The translations under genes and the position numbers were made by a program. From Bordetella pertussis 18323 (GTDB taxonomy: Bacteria > Pseudomonadota > Gammaproteobacteria > Burkholderiales > Burkholderiaceae_B), in the NCBI RefSeq assembly GCF_000306945.1, contig NC_018518.1:2666001-2730000 (forward strand): a stretch of 64,000 nt of DNA, read 5' to 3'. The notes under the pieces are model-generated. The model had not been told where the DNA came from. It did no database searches and was given only the letters and a program-made list of their open reading frames with translations. Below, in pieces: positions 31,080-41,597 of the stretch; positions within the stretch are counted from its first letter, which is position 1; the number at the start of each line of letters is the position of its first letter.

Positions 31080-32171
31080 CTACAGGCCGTTCTCGCGCGT
31101 GGCCAGCAGGTAGCGCTCGGCGGCGCCGTCGTTGACGCTGGCCCACAGCAGCTGGTCGGCGCGGAAGGCGCGCCACGACTCCAGCACCTTGGCAAAGCGC
31201 GGATTCTTGCCGGCGTACTCTTCCAGCACCTCGCGCGTGGCCTTCTGCATGGCCGCCATGATCTCGGGCGACCACGATTGCAGCTTGGCGCCCTGCCCCA
31301 CCAGGCGCTTGAGCGCCGGGATGTTGTGGGCGTCGTACTTGGCCAGCAGCTCTTCGCCGGCCATGGCGCAGGCCGCCCGCAGCGCCACCTGGTAGCGCGG
31401 GGGCAAGGACTGCCAGCTCTCGCGGTTGACGTTCAGGCACAGGTTGGCGCCCAGCTCCATGACGCCTGGGCCATAGTAGTACTGCGCCACCTTGGCGAAG
31501 CCCAGCTTCTCGTCGTCGTACGGACCGACGAATTCGACGGCGTCCAGCGAACCCTTCTCGAGCGCGGGATAAATGTCGCTGCCGGCGATCTGCTGCGGAA
31601 TCGCGCCCAGCTTCTGGTACACCATGCTCAGCAAGCCGGGCGTACGGATGCGCAGGCCCTTGAAATCGTCCGGCGTGCGCATCTGCTTGCGGAACCAGCC
31701 GCCCATTTGCGCGCCCGTGTTGCCGCAGGGAATCGCGATGGCGTTGAAGCCCGCGTACAGCTCGTCGATCAGCGCCTGGCCGCCGCCTTGCAGCACCCAT
31801 GCGCTGTGCTGGCGCGGCGTCAGGCCGAAAGGCACGCCGGTATCGAACACCAGCGCGGGCTCCTTGCCCATGTAGTAGAAACCGGCGGTATGGCCGCACT
31901 CGGTGGTGCCGTTCTGGACCGCGTCCAGCACCTGCAGGGGCGGCACGATTTCGCCGGCCGGAAAGGCCCGGATGGCGAACTTCCCGTCGGTCAGCTCGCT
32001 GACGCGGGCGGTAATGGCCTCGGCCGCGCCCCATACCGTGTCGAGCGAGCGCGGAAAGCTGCTGGGCATGCGCCAGCGTATGGTGGGCGCCTCTTGCGCC
32101 ACCGCGGGCGCGGCCAGCACTGCGCTACCCGCGCCGGCGGCCGCGGCGGTCAGAAAACGACGTCGCTGCAT
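31080..32171 (-). CDS. TRAP transporter DctP-type substrate-binding protein
   Basis: A 363-aa periplasmic receptor with a twin-arginine-like leader (MQRRRFLTAAAAGAGSAVLAAPAVAQE). DctP family features include LKGLRIRTPGL (here FKGLRIRTPGL), GSDIYPALEKGSLDAVEFVGPYDDEKLGF and a C-terminal helix. This subgroup often binds keto acids. No DctQ or DctM membrane genes are adjacent. It follows a class II aldolase in the same leftward unit, suggesting a common sugar-acid or keto-acid substrate. Confidence 0.85.
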   Translation of the reverse strand: MQRRRFLTAAAAGAGSAVLAAPAVAQEAPTIRWRMPSSFPRSLDTVWGAAEAITARVSELTDGKFAIRAFPAGEIVPPLQVLDAVQNGTTECGHTAGFYYMGKEPALVFDTGVPFGLTPRQHSAWVLQGGGQALIDELYAGFNAIAIPCGNTGAQMGGWFRKQMRTPDDFKGLRIRTPGLLSMVYQKLGAIPQQIAGSDIYPALEKGSLDAVEFVGPYDDEKLGFAKVAQYYYGPGVMELGANLCLNVNRESWQSLPPRYQVALRAACAMAGEELLAKYDAHNIPALKRLVGQGAKLQSWSPEIMAAMQKATREVLEEYAGKNPRFAKVLESWRAFRADQLLWASVNDGAAERYLLATRENGL

Positions 32172-32225
32172 GATGATGATCCCTCTTTCTTTGGTCTATG
32201 GCTGAAAAACTGGCGGCGGCGCGCG

Positions 32226-33026
32226 TCAATCCAGGCAGTCGGGCGCGGCCCGCAGCACGCGCCGCGCGAAATAGGCAAAGGTCAGCGACTGGATCTTGGG
32301 CTTGACCAGGAAGTCGTGCGATTCCTGCGCCAGTTCGCCCGGCACCGCCTTGACCGGCCCGATGGCGCGCGCGCGCAATTGCAGCATCGCCGCCTGCTCC
32401 ATCCACAGCGCCATGACGGCGGATTCCTCGATCGAACTGCCGGCGGTCAACAGGCCATGGTTGGCCAGCAGGATGGCGCGCTTCTCGCCCAGCGCGGCCG
32501 AAATCACCTCGCCCTCGTTGTCGCCGATGGGCAGGCCCGGCCATTGCGGCAGATAGGCGCAATCGTTGTAGAACGGCGTGGCGTCCATATGCGCCACCAC
32601 CAGCGGCTCGCCCACCATCGACAGCGCCGAGACGGCCGGCGGATGGGTATGGACGATGCACTGCACGTTGGGCCGGTGCCGGTAAATCCAGATGTGGAAG
32701 CGATTGGCGGGATTGGGCAGCGATTTGCCGTCGAGCGGATTGAGGTCCTCGTCGATCAGGATCAGTTCGCTGGCGCGCGCCTCGTCGGCGCCCACGCCGA
32801 ACGGCAGCGTCCAGTACGTGCCCGGCTCGTCGCCGCGCTCCGTGATCTGGCCGGCCAGCCCGCCATGCCAGTGGCCCTGCTCGGCCAGCATGCGGCAGGC
32901 CAGCGCCATTTTCTGGGCGCGCGTCCATTGCGGCTCGCTCACGCGCGACTCGATTTCGCGGTCGACGCGCGCGCGCAATACATCCTTGTCCTGCACTGTG
33001 TAAGAAGACGACATCATGCTTTCCAT
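32226..33026 (-). CDS. Class II aldolase/adducin family protein
   Basis: A 266-aa zinc aldolase-fold protein. Metal ligands are visible in QCIVHTHPPAVSAL (HTH) and LLANHGLL (H), with GGLAGQIT near the N-terminus in place of the family SGNxS. Substrates in the family include L-fuculose and ribulose phosphates and small hydroxy-acids. I prefer the ATG at 33026 with AGGCGG upstream. It is divergent from an XRE-cupin regulator. Confidence 0.82.
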   Translation of the reverse strand: MESMMSSSYTVQDKDVLRARVDREIESRVSEPQWTRAQKMALACRMLAEQGHWHGGLAGQITERGDEPGTYWTLPFGVGADEARASELILIDEDLNPLDGKSLPNPANRFHIWIYRHRPNVQCIVHTHPPAVSALSMVGEPLVVAHMDATPFYNDCAYLPQWPGLPIGDNEGEVISAALGEKRAILLANHGLLTAGSSIEESAVMALWMEQAAMLQLRARAIGPVKAVPGELAQESHDFLVKPKIQSLTFAYFARRVLRAAPDCLD

Positions 33027-33056
33027 TCGGTTCCGCCTCGCCAAGCGAGAGCAATT

Positions 33057-33110
33057 TATTGCCTTGTTATTGCCTTATAGGCAACTTGTTGCCCAACATA
33101 CAAATAATTG
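33057..33110. promoter_or_regulatory. Candidate operator array upstream of the class II aldolase
   Basis: The gap between the aldolase and the XRE-cupin regulator contains a perfect inverted repeat TTGCC-TTATA-GGCAA (33070-33084), plus further TTGCC units near 33057, 33087 and 33105, all in AT-rich DNA. Repeated half-sites of one sequence suggest cooperative binding, probably by the divergent XRE-cupin protein. Confidence 0.55.
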
Positions 33111-33200
33111 CCCAAACACTCAACGAGGGAAAACCCGCAAGACGGCGGGCCGCGCCCAAAAATGGCATCATGCGTGCTGACGCATTCCCCGCCACCGCCC

Positions 33201-33782
33201 ATGACCGCCAAATCGCCGCCCGTTCCCGCGCCCAGCCCCGAACAGATCGGCCTGCGCATCCGGGCCTTGCGCAAGCGGCAGAAACGCACCCTGGCCTGGC
33301 TGTCGGCGCAGTGCGGGCTGGACAAGGGTTTTCTGTCGCGCCTGGAGCGCGGCGAGAAGTCAGCCTCGGTCGGCACCCTGCATACCGTGGCCGGCGCGCT
33401 GGGCAGCAGCCTGTCGGCCCTGCTGGGCGAAGCCGATCCGCAGACCGAGATCCAGATCGTGCGCGCCGCCGACCGGCACCGCATGACGACCGCCCCCGGG
33501 CCGGGCGAACACATCTATGAAGCCATCACCCTGGGCAGCTCGCACAGCGGCCTGTCGGTCATGGTGGTCGAGGTCGGCACGCACGGCGCGCACACCGAGG
33601 CCCACCACGGCGGCGACGAACTGATCTTCGTGCTCGACGGGCGCATCCGGGTGCATTTCGGCGGGCACACGGTGCTGCTCGAGCGCGACGACAGCGTGCG
33701 CTTTCCCGGCTACCTGCCGCACAGCCTGAGCGCCGAAGGCCGCAAGCTGGCGCGCGCCCTGGTCGTCATCGCCAGCGGCTGA
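33201..33782 (+). CDS. XRE-cupin transcriptional regulator
   Basis: A 193-aa regulator with an N-terminal XRE helix-turn-helix (IGLRIRALRKRQKRTLAWLSAQCGLDKGFLSRLERGEKSAS) and a C-terminal cupin (HTEAHHGGDELIFVLDGRIRVHFGGHTVLL, then RFPGYLPHSL). The ATG at 33201 lies 31 codons inside the longest frame and fits the family. It is divergent from the aldolase-TRAP receptor unit, which it probably controls. Confidence 0.85.
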   Translation: MTAKSPPVPAPSPEQIGLRIRALRKRQKRTLAWLSAQCGLDKGFLSRLERGEKSASVGTLHTVAGALGSSLSALLGEADPQTEIQIVRAADRHRMTTAPGPGEHIYEAITLGSSHSGLSVMVVEVGTHGAHTEAHHGGDELIFVLDGRIRVHFGGHTVLLERDDSVRFPGYLPHSLSAEGRKLARALVVIASG

Positions 33783-33821
33783 TCCCCCTGCCCGGCGTGC
33801 ATCCGCATGCACGGGCGCCTG

Positions 33822-33921
33822 TCCCCGCAGCGGCAAGGGTGCCTGTCCCCGTTGGGACAGGCACCCCGTCAAGCGTCGATGGCGTACGGCAGTGTGCCTG
33901 TCCCAGCGGGGACAGGCACAC
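33822..33921. repeat. Cluster of three dispersed palindromes
   Basis: Three REP-like units are in tandem within 100 bp: a half copy GGGCGCCTGTCCCCG (about 33822-33836), GGTGCCTGTCCCC-GTT-GGGACAGGCACC (33838-33864) and GTGTGCCTGTCCC-AGC-GGGGACAGGCACAC (33892-33921). They follow the XRE-cupin gene. The middle unit offers the IS1663 target sequence on both strands. Confidence 0.8.
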
Positions 33922-33993
33922 CCGCGCCCGTCCCCGCCACGCCTCGGATTGTCCCGCCCGGCACAATGCCCGCCAATTATCCATACAAACTAA

Positions 33994-34011
33994 TTAATAG
34001 GATACTATTAA
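33994..34011. promoter_or_regulatory. Likely MarR operator
   Basis: TTAATAG-GATA-CTATTAA is a perfect inverted repeat 20 bp before the MarR start codon, in a strongly AT-rich stretch. MarR proteins usually autoregulate through such 16-20-bp palindromes. It would control the MarR-FUSC operon. A second AATAGGATAC half-site follows at 34011-34020. Confidence 0.65.
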
Positions 34012-34030
34012 ATAGGATACAATCTAGATC

Positions 34031-34504
34031 ATGAAAACCGCCACCGACAACCGCCTCATGGCCATGACCGCCAACCTGATGGTGCTTTCGCGCGCTTATC
34101 GCAGCGCAGCCGACAAGGCCCTGGCCGACTTCGGCCTGTCCCAGGCCACCGCCTGGCCGGTCATCCTGACCGGCCGGCTGGGCGATGGCGTGCGCCAGGG
34201 CGCGCTGGCCGAGGCGCTGGGCGTCGAAGGCCCGTCGCTGGTGCGCGTGCTGGATCAGCTGGTCGCCGCCGGCCTGATCGAGCGCCGCGAAGACCCGCAG
34301 GACCGCCGCGCCCGCACCCTGCATCTCACCCCCGCCGGGCAGTCCCTGCGCGAACAGGTCGAGAACGTGCTGGTGCAACTGCGCCGCCAGCTTTTCCAGG
34401 GCATCGCCGACTCCGACCTGGAGACCTGCCTGCGCGTGTTCGATTCGCTCAAGTCGGCGCTGGGACGGGAGTCGGCCGCCGCGCGGGAGGACTACCGCCC
34501 ATGA
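34031..34504 (+). CDS. MarR-family transcriptional regulator
   Basis: A 157-aa MarR protein with the winged helix GALAEALGVEGPSLVRVLDQLVAAGLIERREDPQDRRARTLHLTPAG (DRR wing). Its stop overlaps the next start by four bases (ATGA, 34501-34504), so it is coupled to the FUSC-type exporter gene. The pair resembles regulators of aromatic acid or hydroxylated aromatic efflux. Confidence 0.88.
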   Translation: MKTATDNRLMAMTANLMVLSRAYRSAADKALADFGLSQATAWPVILTGRLGDGVRQGALAEALGVEGPSLVRVLDQLVAAGLIERREDPQDRRARTLHLTPAGQSLREQVENVLVQLRRQLFQGIADSDLETCLRVFDSLKSALGRESAAAREDYRP

Positions 34505-35562
34505 AGCTGCCTACCGCCGATGAGGCGGTGTTCTCGATCAAGTGCTACCTGGGCGCCATGCTGGCGCTCTACCTGGCGTACTCCATCGGGCTGCCGCGTC
34601 CGTTCTGGGCCATGACCACGGCCTATGTCGTTGCGCAGCCGTGGTCCGGCGCCGTGCGCTCCAAGGCGGTGTACCGCCTGGGCGGTACTTTCTTCGGCTC
34701 GGCCATGACGATCTATACCGTGCCGCGCCTGGCCAACTACCCCGTGCTGATGACGCTGGCCATGGTGCTGTGGGTCGGCCTGTGCCTGTACATCGCCGTG
34801 CTCGACCGCACGCCGCGCTCGTATCTCTTCATGCTGGCCGGCTATACCGCCGCCATGATCGGCTTTCCCAGCGTGACCGACCCGGCGCTGGTGTTCGACA
34901 CCGCGCTGGCGCGCGTCGAGGAAATCAGCCTGGGCATCATCTGCGCCACGCTGGTCCACAGCGTGGTGCTGCCGCGCGGCATCGGCCGCGCCATGATGGG
35001 CCGCCTGGACGCCACCGTGCGCGACGCGCGCAGCTGGATCCAGGATGTACTCAACCAGCGCGGCGCCGCGCAGCACGCCAGGGACCGCCGCGCGCTGGCC
35101 AACGACATCACCCAGCTGCGCCTGCTGTCGACCCACGTGCCGTTCGACACCGGCAACATCCGCTGGACCGCCAACGCCTTGCGCGCCATGCAGGAGCACA
35201 TCACCGCGCTGACGCCGGCGGTCTCGGCCGTCGAAGACCGCCTGCAAGCCCTGCAGGCGCAGGGCCGCGCGCTGCCGCCGCCGGCGGCCAGGGTGCTGGC
35301 CGACATCTCGGCCTGGATGGACGACAGTGCCCACGCCACGCGCGAGCAAGCGGTGCAGCTGCGCGCCGCGCTGACGCGCCTGGCGCCCGCGATCGACCGG
35401 CAGTCCGGCTGGCACGACGCGCTGCTGGCCAGCCTGGTCGCGCGCTTGCGCGAACTGGTCGACAGCTACGACGCCTGCCTGGTGCTGCGCCAGGATATCC
35501 ACGCCGGCCTGGGCGGCGCGCCGACCGGCCGCACCCGCCGCCTAACTGTGAAGATTCAATAG
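34501..35562 (+). pseudogene. FUSC-family aromatic acid exporter, cut by IS481
   Basis: The N-terminal half of a fusaric acid resistance/AaeB-like membrane exporter. Helices are packed in the first 150 residues (MLALYLAYSIGLPRPFWAMTTAYVVAQPW, VLMTLAMVLWVGLCLYIAVL). A cytoplasmic helical region follows to about residue 348. IS481 copy 2 begins at 35547, and the frame ends five codons into it (TVKIQ stop). Full proteins of this family are about twice as long with a second membrane domain, so this one is probably non-functional. The missing 3' part is not found on the other side of the element. Confidence 0.82.
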
Positions 35563-36589
35563 GTTGTATGCATGGTTCATCCGAACCGGATTTGAGAAAC
35601 TGGAAATCGCCGACCCCCCAGTTCACTCAAGGAGCCCGGCCGGATGAACACCCATAAGCATGCCCGATTGACCTTCCTACGTCGACTCGAAATGGTCCAG
35701 CAATTGATCGCCCATCAAGTTTGTGTGCCTGAAGCGGCCCGCGCCTATGGGGTCACCGCGCCGACTGTGCGCAAATGGCTGGGCCGCTTCCTGGCTCAGG
35801 GCCAGGCGGGCTTGGCCGATGCGTCCTCGCGCCCGACGGTCTCGCCCCGAGCGATTGCGCCGGCCAAGGCGCTGGCTATCGTGGAGCTGCGCCGCAAGCG
35901 GCTGACCCAAGCGCGCATCGCCCAGGCGCTGGGCGTGTCAGCCAGCACCGTCAGCCGCGTCCTGGCCCGCGCCGGTCTGTCGCACCTGGCCGACCTGGAG
36001 CCGGCCGAGCCGGTGGTGCGCTACGAGCATCAGGCCCCCGGCGATCTGCTGCACATCGACATCAAGAAGCTGGGACGTATCCAGCGCCCTGGCCACCGGG
36101 TCACGGGCAACCGACGCGATACCGTTGAGGGGGCCGGCTGGGACTTCGTCTTCGTGGCCATCGATGACCACGCCCGCGTGGCCTTCACCGACATCCACCC
36201 CGACGAGCGCTTCCCCAGCGCCGTCCAGTTCCTCAAGGACGCAGTGGCCTACTACCAGCGCCTGGGCGTGACCATCCAGCGCTTGCTCACCGACAATGGC
36301 TCGGCCTTTCGCAGCCGCGCCTTCGCCGCGCTGTGCCATGAGCTGGGCATCAAGCACCGCTTTACCCGACCTTACCGCCCACAGACCAATGGCAAGGCCG
36401 AACGCTTCATCCAGTCGGCCTTGCGTGAGTGGGCTTACGCTCACACCTACCAGAACTCCCAACACCGAGCCGATGCCATGAAATCCTGGCTACACCACTA
36501 CAACTGGCATCGACCCCACCAAGGCATCGGGCGCGCTGTACCCATCTCCAGACTCAACCTGGACGAATACAACCTATTGACAGTTCACA
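35547..36589 (+). mobile_element. IS481, copy 2
   Basis: A complete 1043-bp element in opposite orientation to copy 1, with ends TGTGAAGATTCAATAGG and the complement of TGTGAACTGTCAATAGG. The flanking hexamers are CCTAAC (35541-35546) and CCTAGC (36590-36595), differing at one base. This is either a target duplication with a later mutation or a chance near match at the preferred CTAG site. Confidence 0.95.
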
Positions 36590-36594
36590 CCTAG
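35644..36594 (+). CDS. IS481 transposase
   Basis: A 316-aa DDE transposase identical to copy 1 except at the last residue. The reading frame again leaves the element, and the TAG stop (36592-36594) is part of the flanking CTAG; the protein ends VHT here and VHI in copy 1. The N-terminal HTH and the DDE core with DNGSAF and NGKAERF are intact, so the element is probably active. Confidence 0.95.
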   Translation: MNTHKHARLTFLRRLEMVQQLIAHQVCVPEAARAYGVTAPTVRKWLGRFLAQGQAGLADASSRPTVSPRAIAPAKALAIVELRRKRLTQARIAQALGVSASTVSRVLARAGLSHLADLEPAEPVVRYEHQAPGDLLHIDIKKLGRIQRPGHRVTGNRRDTVEGAGWDFVFVAIDDHARVAFTDIHPDERFPSAVQFLKDAVAYYQRLGVTIQRLLTDNGSAFRSRAFAALCHELGIKHRFTRPYRPQTNGKAERFIQSALREWAYAHTYQNSQHRADAMKSWLHHYNWHRPHQGIGRAVPISRLNLDEYNLLTVHT

Positions 36595-36620
36595 CCGGGG
36601 CGCCCTGGCGCCCGCCGGCC

Positions 36621-37085
36621 TCAGGCCTCGCCGTAGGGGGCCGCGGCCACGCCCGGCTCGGGGTCGGGGTGCCGCCCGGCGTGCTCGATGACATAGGCGA
36701 ACACCCGGCCGTTCTCGCGTGCGAACTCGGCCGTATCGGCGCATACGCCATCGATGAGATTGCTGTCTTCGTGCAATGCCGGATCGCCCGAATGCAGGCG
36801 GTACAGCCACAGGACGATGCCGGTCTTGTGGTCCAGCACGGTGTCGCACAGACAGTCGTACAGGGCGTCGAGATTGCCGCCGAAATACTCGGGAAAATCC
36901 ACCGCCTTGGCGATCGCGCGCAATACCGCCGAACGGCTGCGCGCGCGGTCGCAATCGGCAACCAGCAACGACATGCCCAGTTCGCGCGTGGCGTCGACCA
37001 CGGCCTGCTTGTCCAGCCCGTCGTGATCCAAAGCGCCGCCGCGGCGCAGTTGGCGCTGCAAAGTCGTCTGACCGTTACGCGTCAT
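36621..37085 (-). CDS. Barstar-like protein
   Basis: A 154-aa protein resembling barstar, the inhibitor of extracellular ribonuclease barnase. The family segment is DFPEYFGGNLDALYDCLCD (residues about 63-81), with a following WLYRLHSG strand. It overlaps the 3' end of the patatin pseudogene by four bases (ATGA). No barnase-type ribonuclease gene is present in the window, so it is an orphan immunity-like protein here. The C-terminus ends 31 bp from IS481 copy 2. Confidence 0.78.
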   Translation of the reverse strand: MTRNGQTTLQRQLRRGGALDHDGLDKQAVVDATRELGMSLLVADCDRARSRSAVLRAIAKAVDFPEYFGGNLDALYDCLCDTVLDHKTGIVLWLYRLHSGDPALHEDSNLIDGVCADTAEFARENGRVFAYVIEHAGRHPDPEPGVAAAPYGEA

Positions 37086-38277
37086 GCCCCGGCCTCCCCG
37101 AAAAACTTCACCACGTCGTCAATACGCCGCATCGTATCGGCATAACCCAGTTCGATCAATCGTTGCGTGTACGTATGCTCGAACAGGAGATATGACATCA
37201 GCGCGCCACCGTTTGACCGGCTCGGGTCGGACGATACACCGAGAACGCGGAAAAGGGTACGGGCTTCCGACGGCATGTCGTCCAGGTGCTCCAGCGCCAG
37301 CTGGTCGAGCAACTGGCTGGGCGTCAGGGCCAGCACGTCCACCCGCCGCAGGGCGAACTCCGGCTCGGCCCCTGGCCGCCGCGGCTGAGCAGGAAATTGG
37401 TGCGCTCCAGGCGCTCGACGTCCATCGACAGGCCGTCGAGGAAGATGCTCGACAGCGCGTGGCCGCCGACCTGGGCCAGCGACGGGTGCGGCGGGTCCTC
37501 CTCGCGCTTTTCCGGGTGGGTGTCGTCATGGAAGCCCGTGCCGATCACCAGCACCCGGGTGGCCCCCAGGTGGATGGCCGGGCTGATGGGCGCCAGCTGC
37601 CGCATCGACCCGTCGCCGCACCATTCGACCTGCCCGTGCACGCGCACCGGCCGCGCCGGAAACACGAACGGGATGGCCGACGAGGCCATGATGTGATCGA
37701 TCCCGATGGCCGACGGCACGGCGCGGCGCAGGAACCGGTGCCAGGGGTCGATCGGCCGGTCCGACTGGTAGAAGGTCAGGTGCTCGCCGCTGGTATACCC
37801 GGAGGCGGTGATGGCCAGCGCCGACAGCTTCCCGCGCGCCAGGTTGTGCCGCATGCGGTCGAAATCCATCACCCGGCCCAGCAGATCTGTCGAGCAGCGA
37901 CTGGGGCCGCTTGCGCGTCAGGCCGGCGTACCCATCCCAGCGACAGCAGGCCCAGCCAGCGCACGCCGGTGCGGATCAGCCCGGGCGCGTCGGCCCGGTA
38001 CACCATGCCGGTCTCCAGCGAGGCCCACAGCCGCCGCATGCGGCGCACCGCCAGGTGGGGCCGGTCGGCGCGGCAGGCCAGCGCCGCCGCATTGACCGCC
38101 CCGGCCGAGGTGCCGCAGATGATGGGGAACGGGTTGGGATAGCCCGGCCGCGCCTTCGGGTCGAGGATCGCGATGATGGCGCTGAGCGCGCCCACCTGGT
38201 AGGCGGCGCGCGCGCCGCCGCCCGTCATGACCAGGCCGGTCAGCGGGCGGGCGTCCCCCGCCCTGCCCGCGCCGCGC

Positions 38278-38297
<20 letters not shown>
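37082..38297 (-). pseudogene. Patatin-like phospholipase, decayed
   Basis: A patatin domain spread over several frames. Part 1 (from 38297) has the oxyanion motif GGGARAAYQVG and the nucleophile GTSAG. Part 2 (about 37324-37872) contains the catalytic DG in VEWCGDGSMRQLAPISPAIHLGA. Part 3 (to 37082) begins AEPEFALRRVDVLALTPSQ and holds the C-terminus. Lesions are at about 37900 (one extra base), at about 37880 (a short deletion) and at about 37370 (a C run). At least three independent changes make read error unlikely. Confidence 0.85.
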
Positions 38298-40566
<2,269 letters not shown>

Positions 40567-40682
40567 GATGGCGATGACGTAGGTTGGAGCTGCGAAAGTG
40601 AACGATGCGGCAGCGCACGCCGGAAAGATGCTACCCGCGCCTGCACGGGCTGGCCGGCTGCGCAAGGCGCAGTGGCGCTATC

Positions 40683-41555
40683 TTACTCCCGCCCCTTTGC
40701 GCCGACCGCGCCGGACCCGGCGCGCGCCGCCAGCACGCCATCCGGATCGAACAGCGCGCGCACGCGCGCATCCAGGCGCGCGGCCTCGGCCGGCGCGCTG
40801 CCGGACGCGGCCGGCGGCGGCGCCGCCGCCGGCGCCAGCAGCACGCTTTCCACCCAGGCCAGCGCGCTGTCATGCCCGAGCAACAGATGCGCCAGATTGA
40901 CGCCTGCCGGTTCGCGCGGCTGCAGCGCGTCGAGGCGATAGCGCGCCGGCCAGGCAGGCTGGGCCAGGCAGGCCGCGGCATCCTGCCCGCCGGCCAGCTG
41001 GAACAGGGCCGGCACCAGGCGCTGCACCGTGGCCGAGCGCAGCGGCCGCACATCGGCCGCGCCAAAGGGGCCCAGCACCTCGGCGGTGCCGTCGGCCAGC
41101 AGCACGCTGGCCTCCAGCACGCCGCTGACGCCGGTCTCGCCGGTGGGCCAACCATGCGAATCAGCCAGCCAGTCGGCCAGCGTGCACGTCGGCGCGACCT
41201 CGGCGAACTGGCCCAGGCCGGCGGCGGCCAGCTCTCCCGCCAGGCAGCCGGGACCGGCACGCCAGGCGCCGCCTTCGGGCGCCAGCGCGCGCAGGCCGCG
41301 CGGATCGATCTGCAATACCGGCCGTCCGGCTGGCCGGGCGCCGGGCAGGCCGAGGCTCACCCCATACTCCTGGCACAGCGCGCGCGCGCGGCGCACCTCG
41401 GCGTCCGAGCGCGCCCGCAACAATGCCGCGCCCCCGGCCGGGTCCAGGTCGCGCAGCGGCGCCGCCACCGCCAGCGAGAGCCGCTCGCAGAACGCCGCCC
41501 AGGACGACTGCCGCGGGCGGCGTCCGAGCAGGAAAGCGCGTCGCGATGGCTGCAT
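40683..41555 (-). CDS. GlcE-like FAD-linked oxidase subunit
   Basis: A 290-aa protein resembling the GlcE (glycolate oxidase FAD-binding) subunit. SDAEVRRARALCQEYGVSLGLPGARPAG matches the FAD-linked oxidase N-domain, and the C-terminus LDARVRALFDPDGVLA is the usual end of the family. The leader MQPSRRAFLLGRRPR looks like a twin-arginine motif but has a weak hydrophobic stretch. glcD and glcF partners are absent here, so it is an isolated, shortened member. Confidence 0.6.
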   Translation of the reverse strand: MQPSRRAFLLGRRPRQSSWAAFCERLSLAVAAPLRDLDPAGGAALLRARSDAEVRRARALCQEYGVSLGLPGARPAGRPVLQIDPRGLRALAPEGGAWRAGPGCLAGELAAAGLGQFAEVAPTCTLADWLADSHGWPTGETGVSGVLEASVLLADGTAEVLGPFGAADVRPLRSATVQRLVPALFQLAGGQDAAACLAQPAWPARYRLDALQPREPAGVNLAHLLLGHDSALAWVESVLLAPAAAPPPAASGSAPAEAARLDARVRALFDPDGVLAARAGSGAVGAKGRE

Positions 41556-41597
41556 GACTACAATCCCCCTTTCGCTACATAACCCATTCGATTCACC

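Noticed and set aside
33822..33921. The palindrome cluster as a small CRISPR array
   Set aside because: The repeats are palindromes of unequal centre, spacing is irregular, there are only three units, and no cas genes are present.
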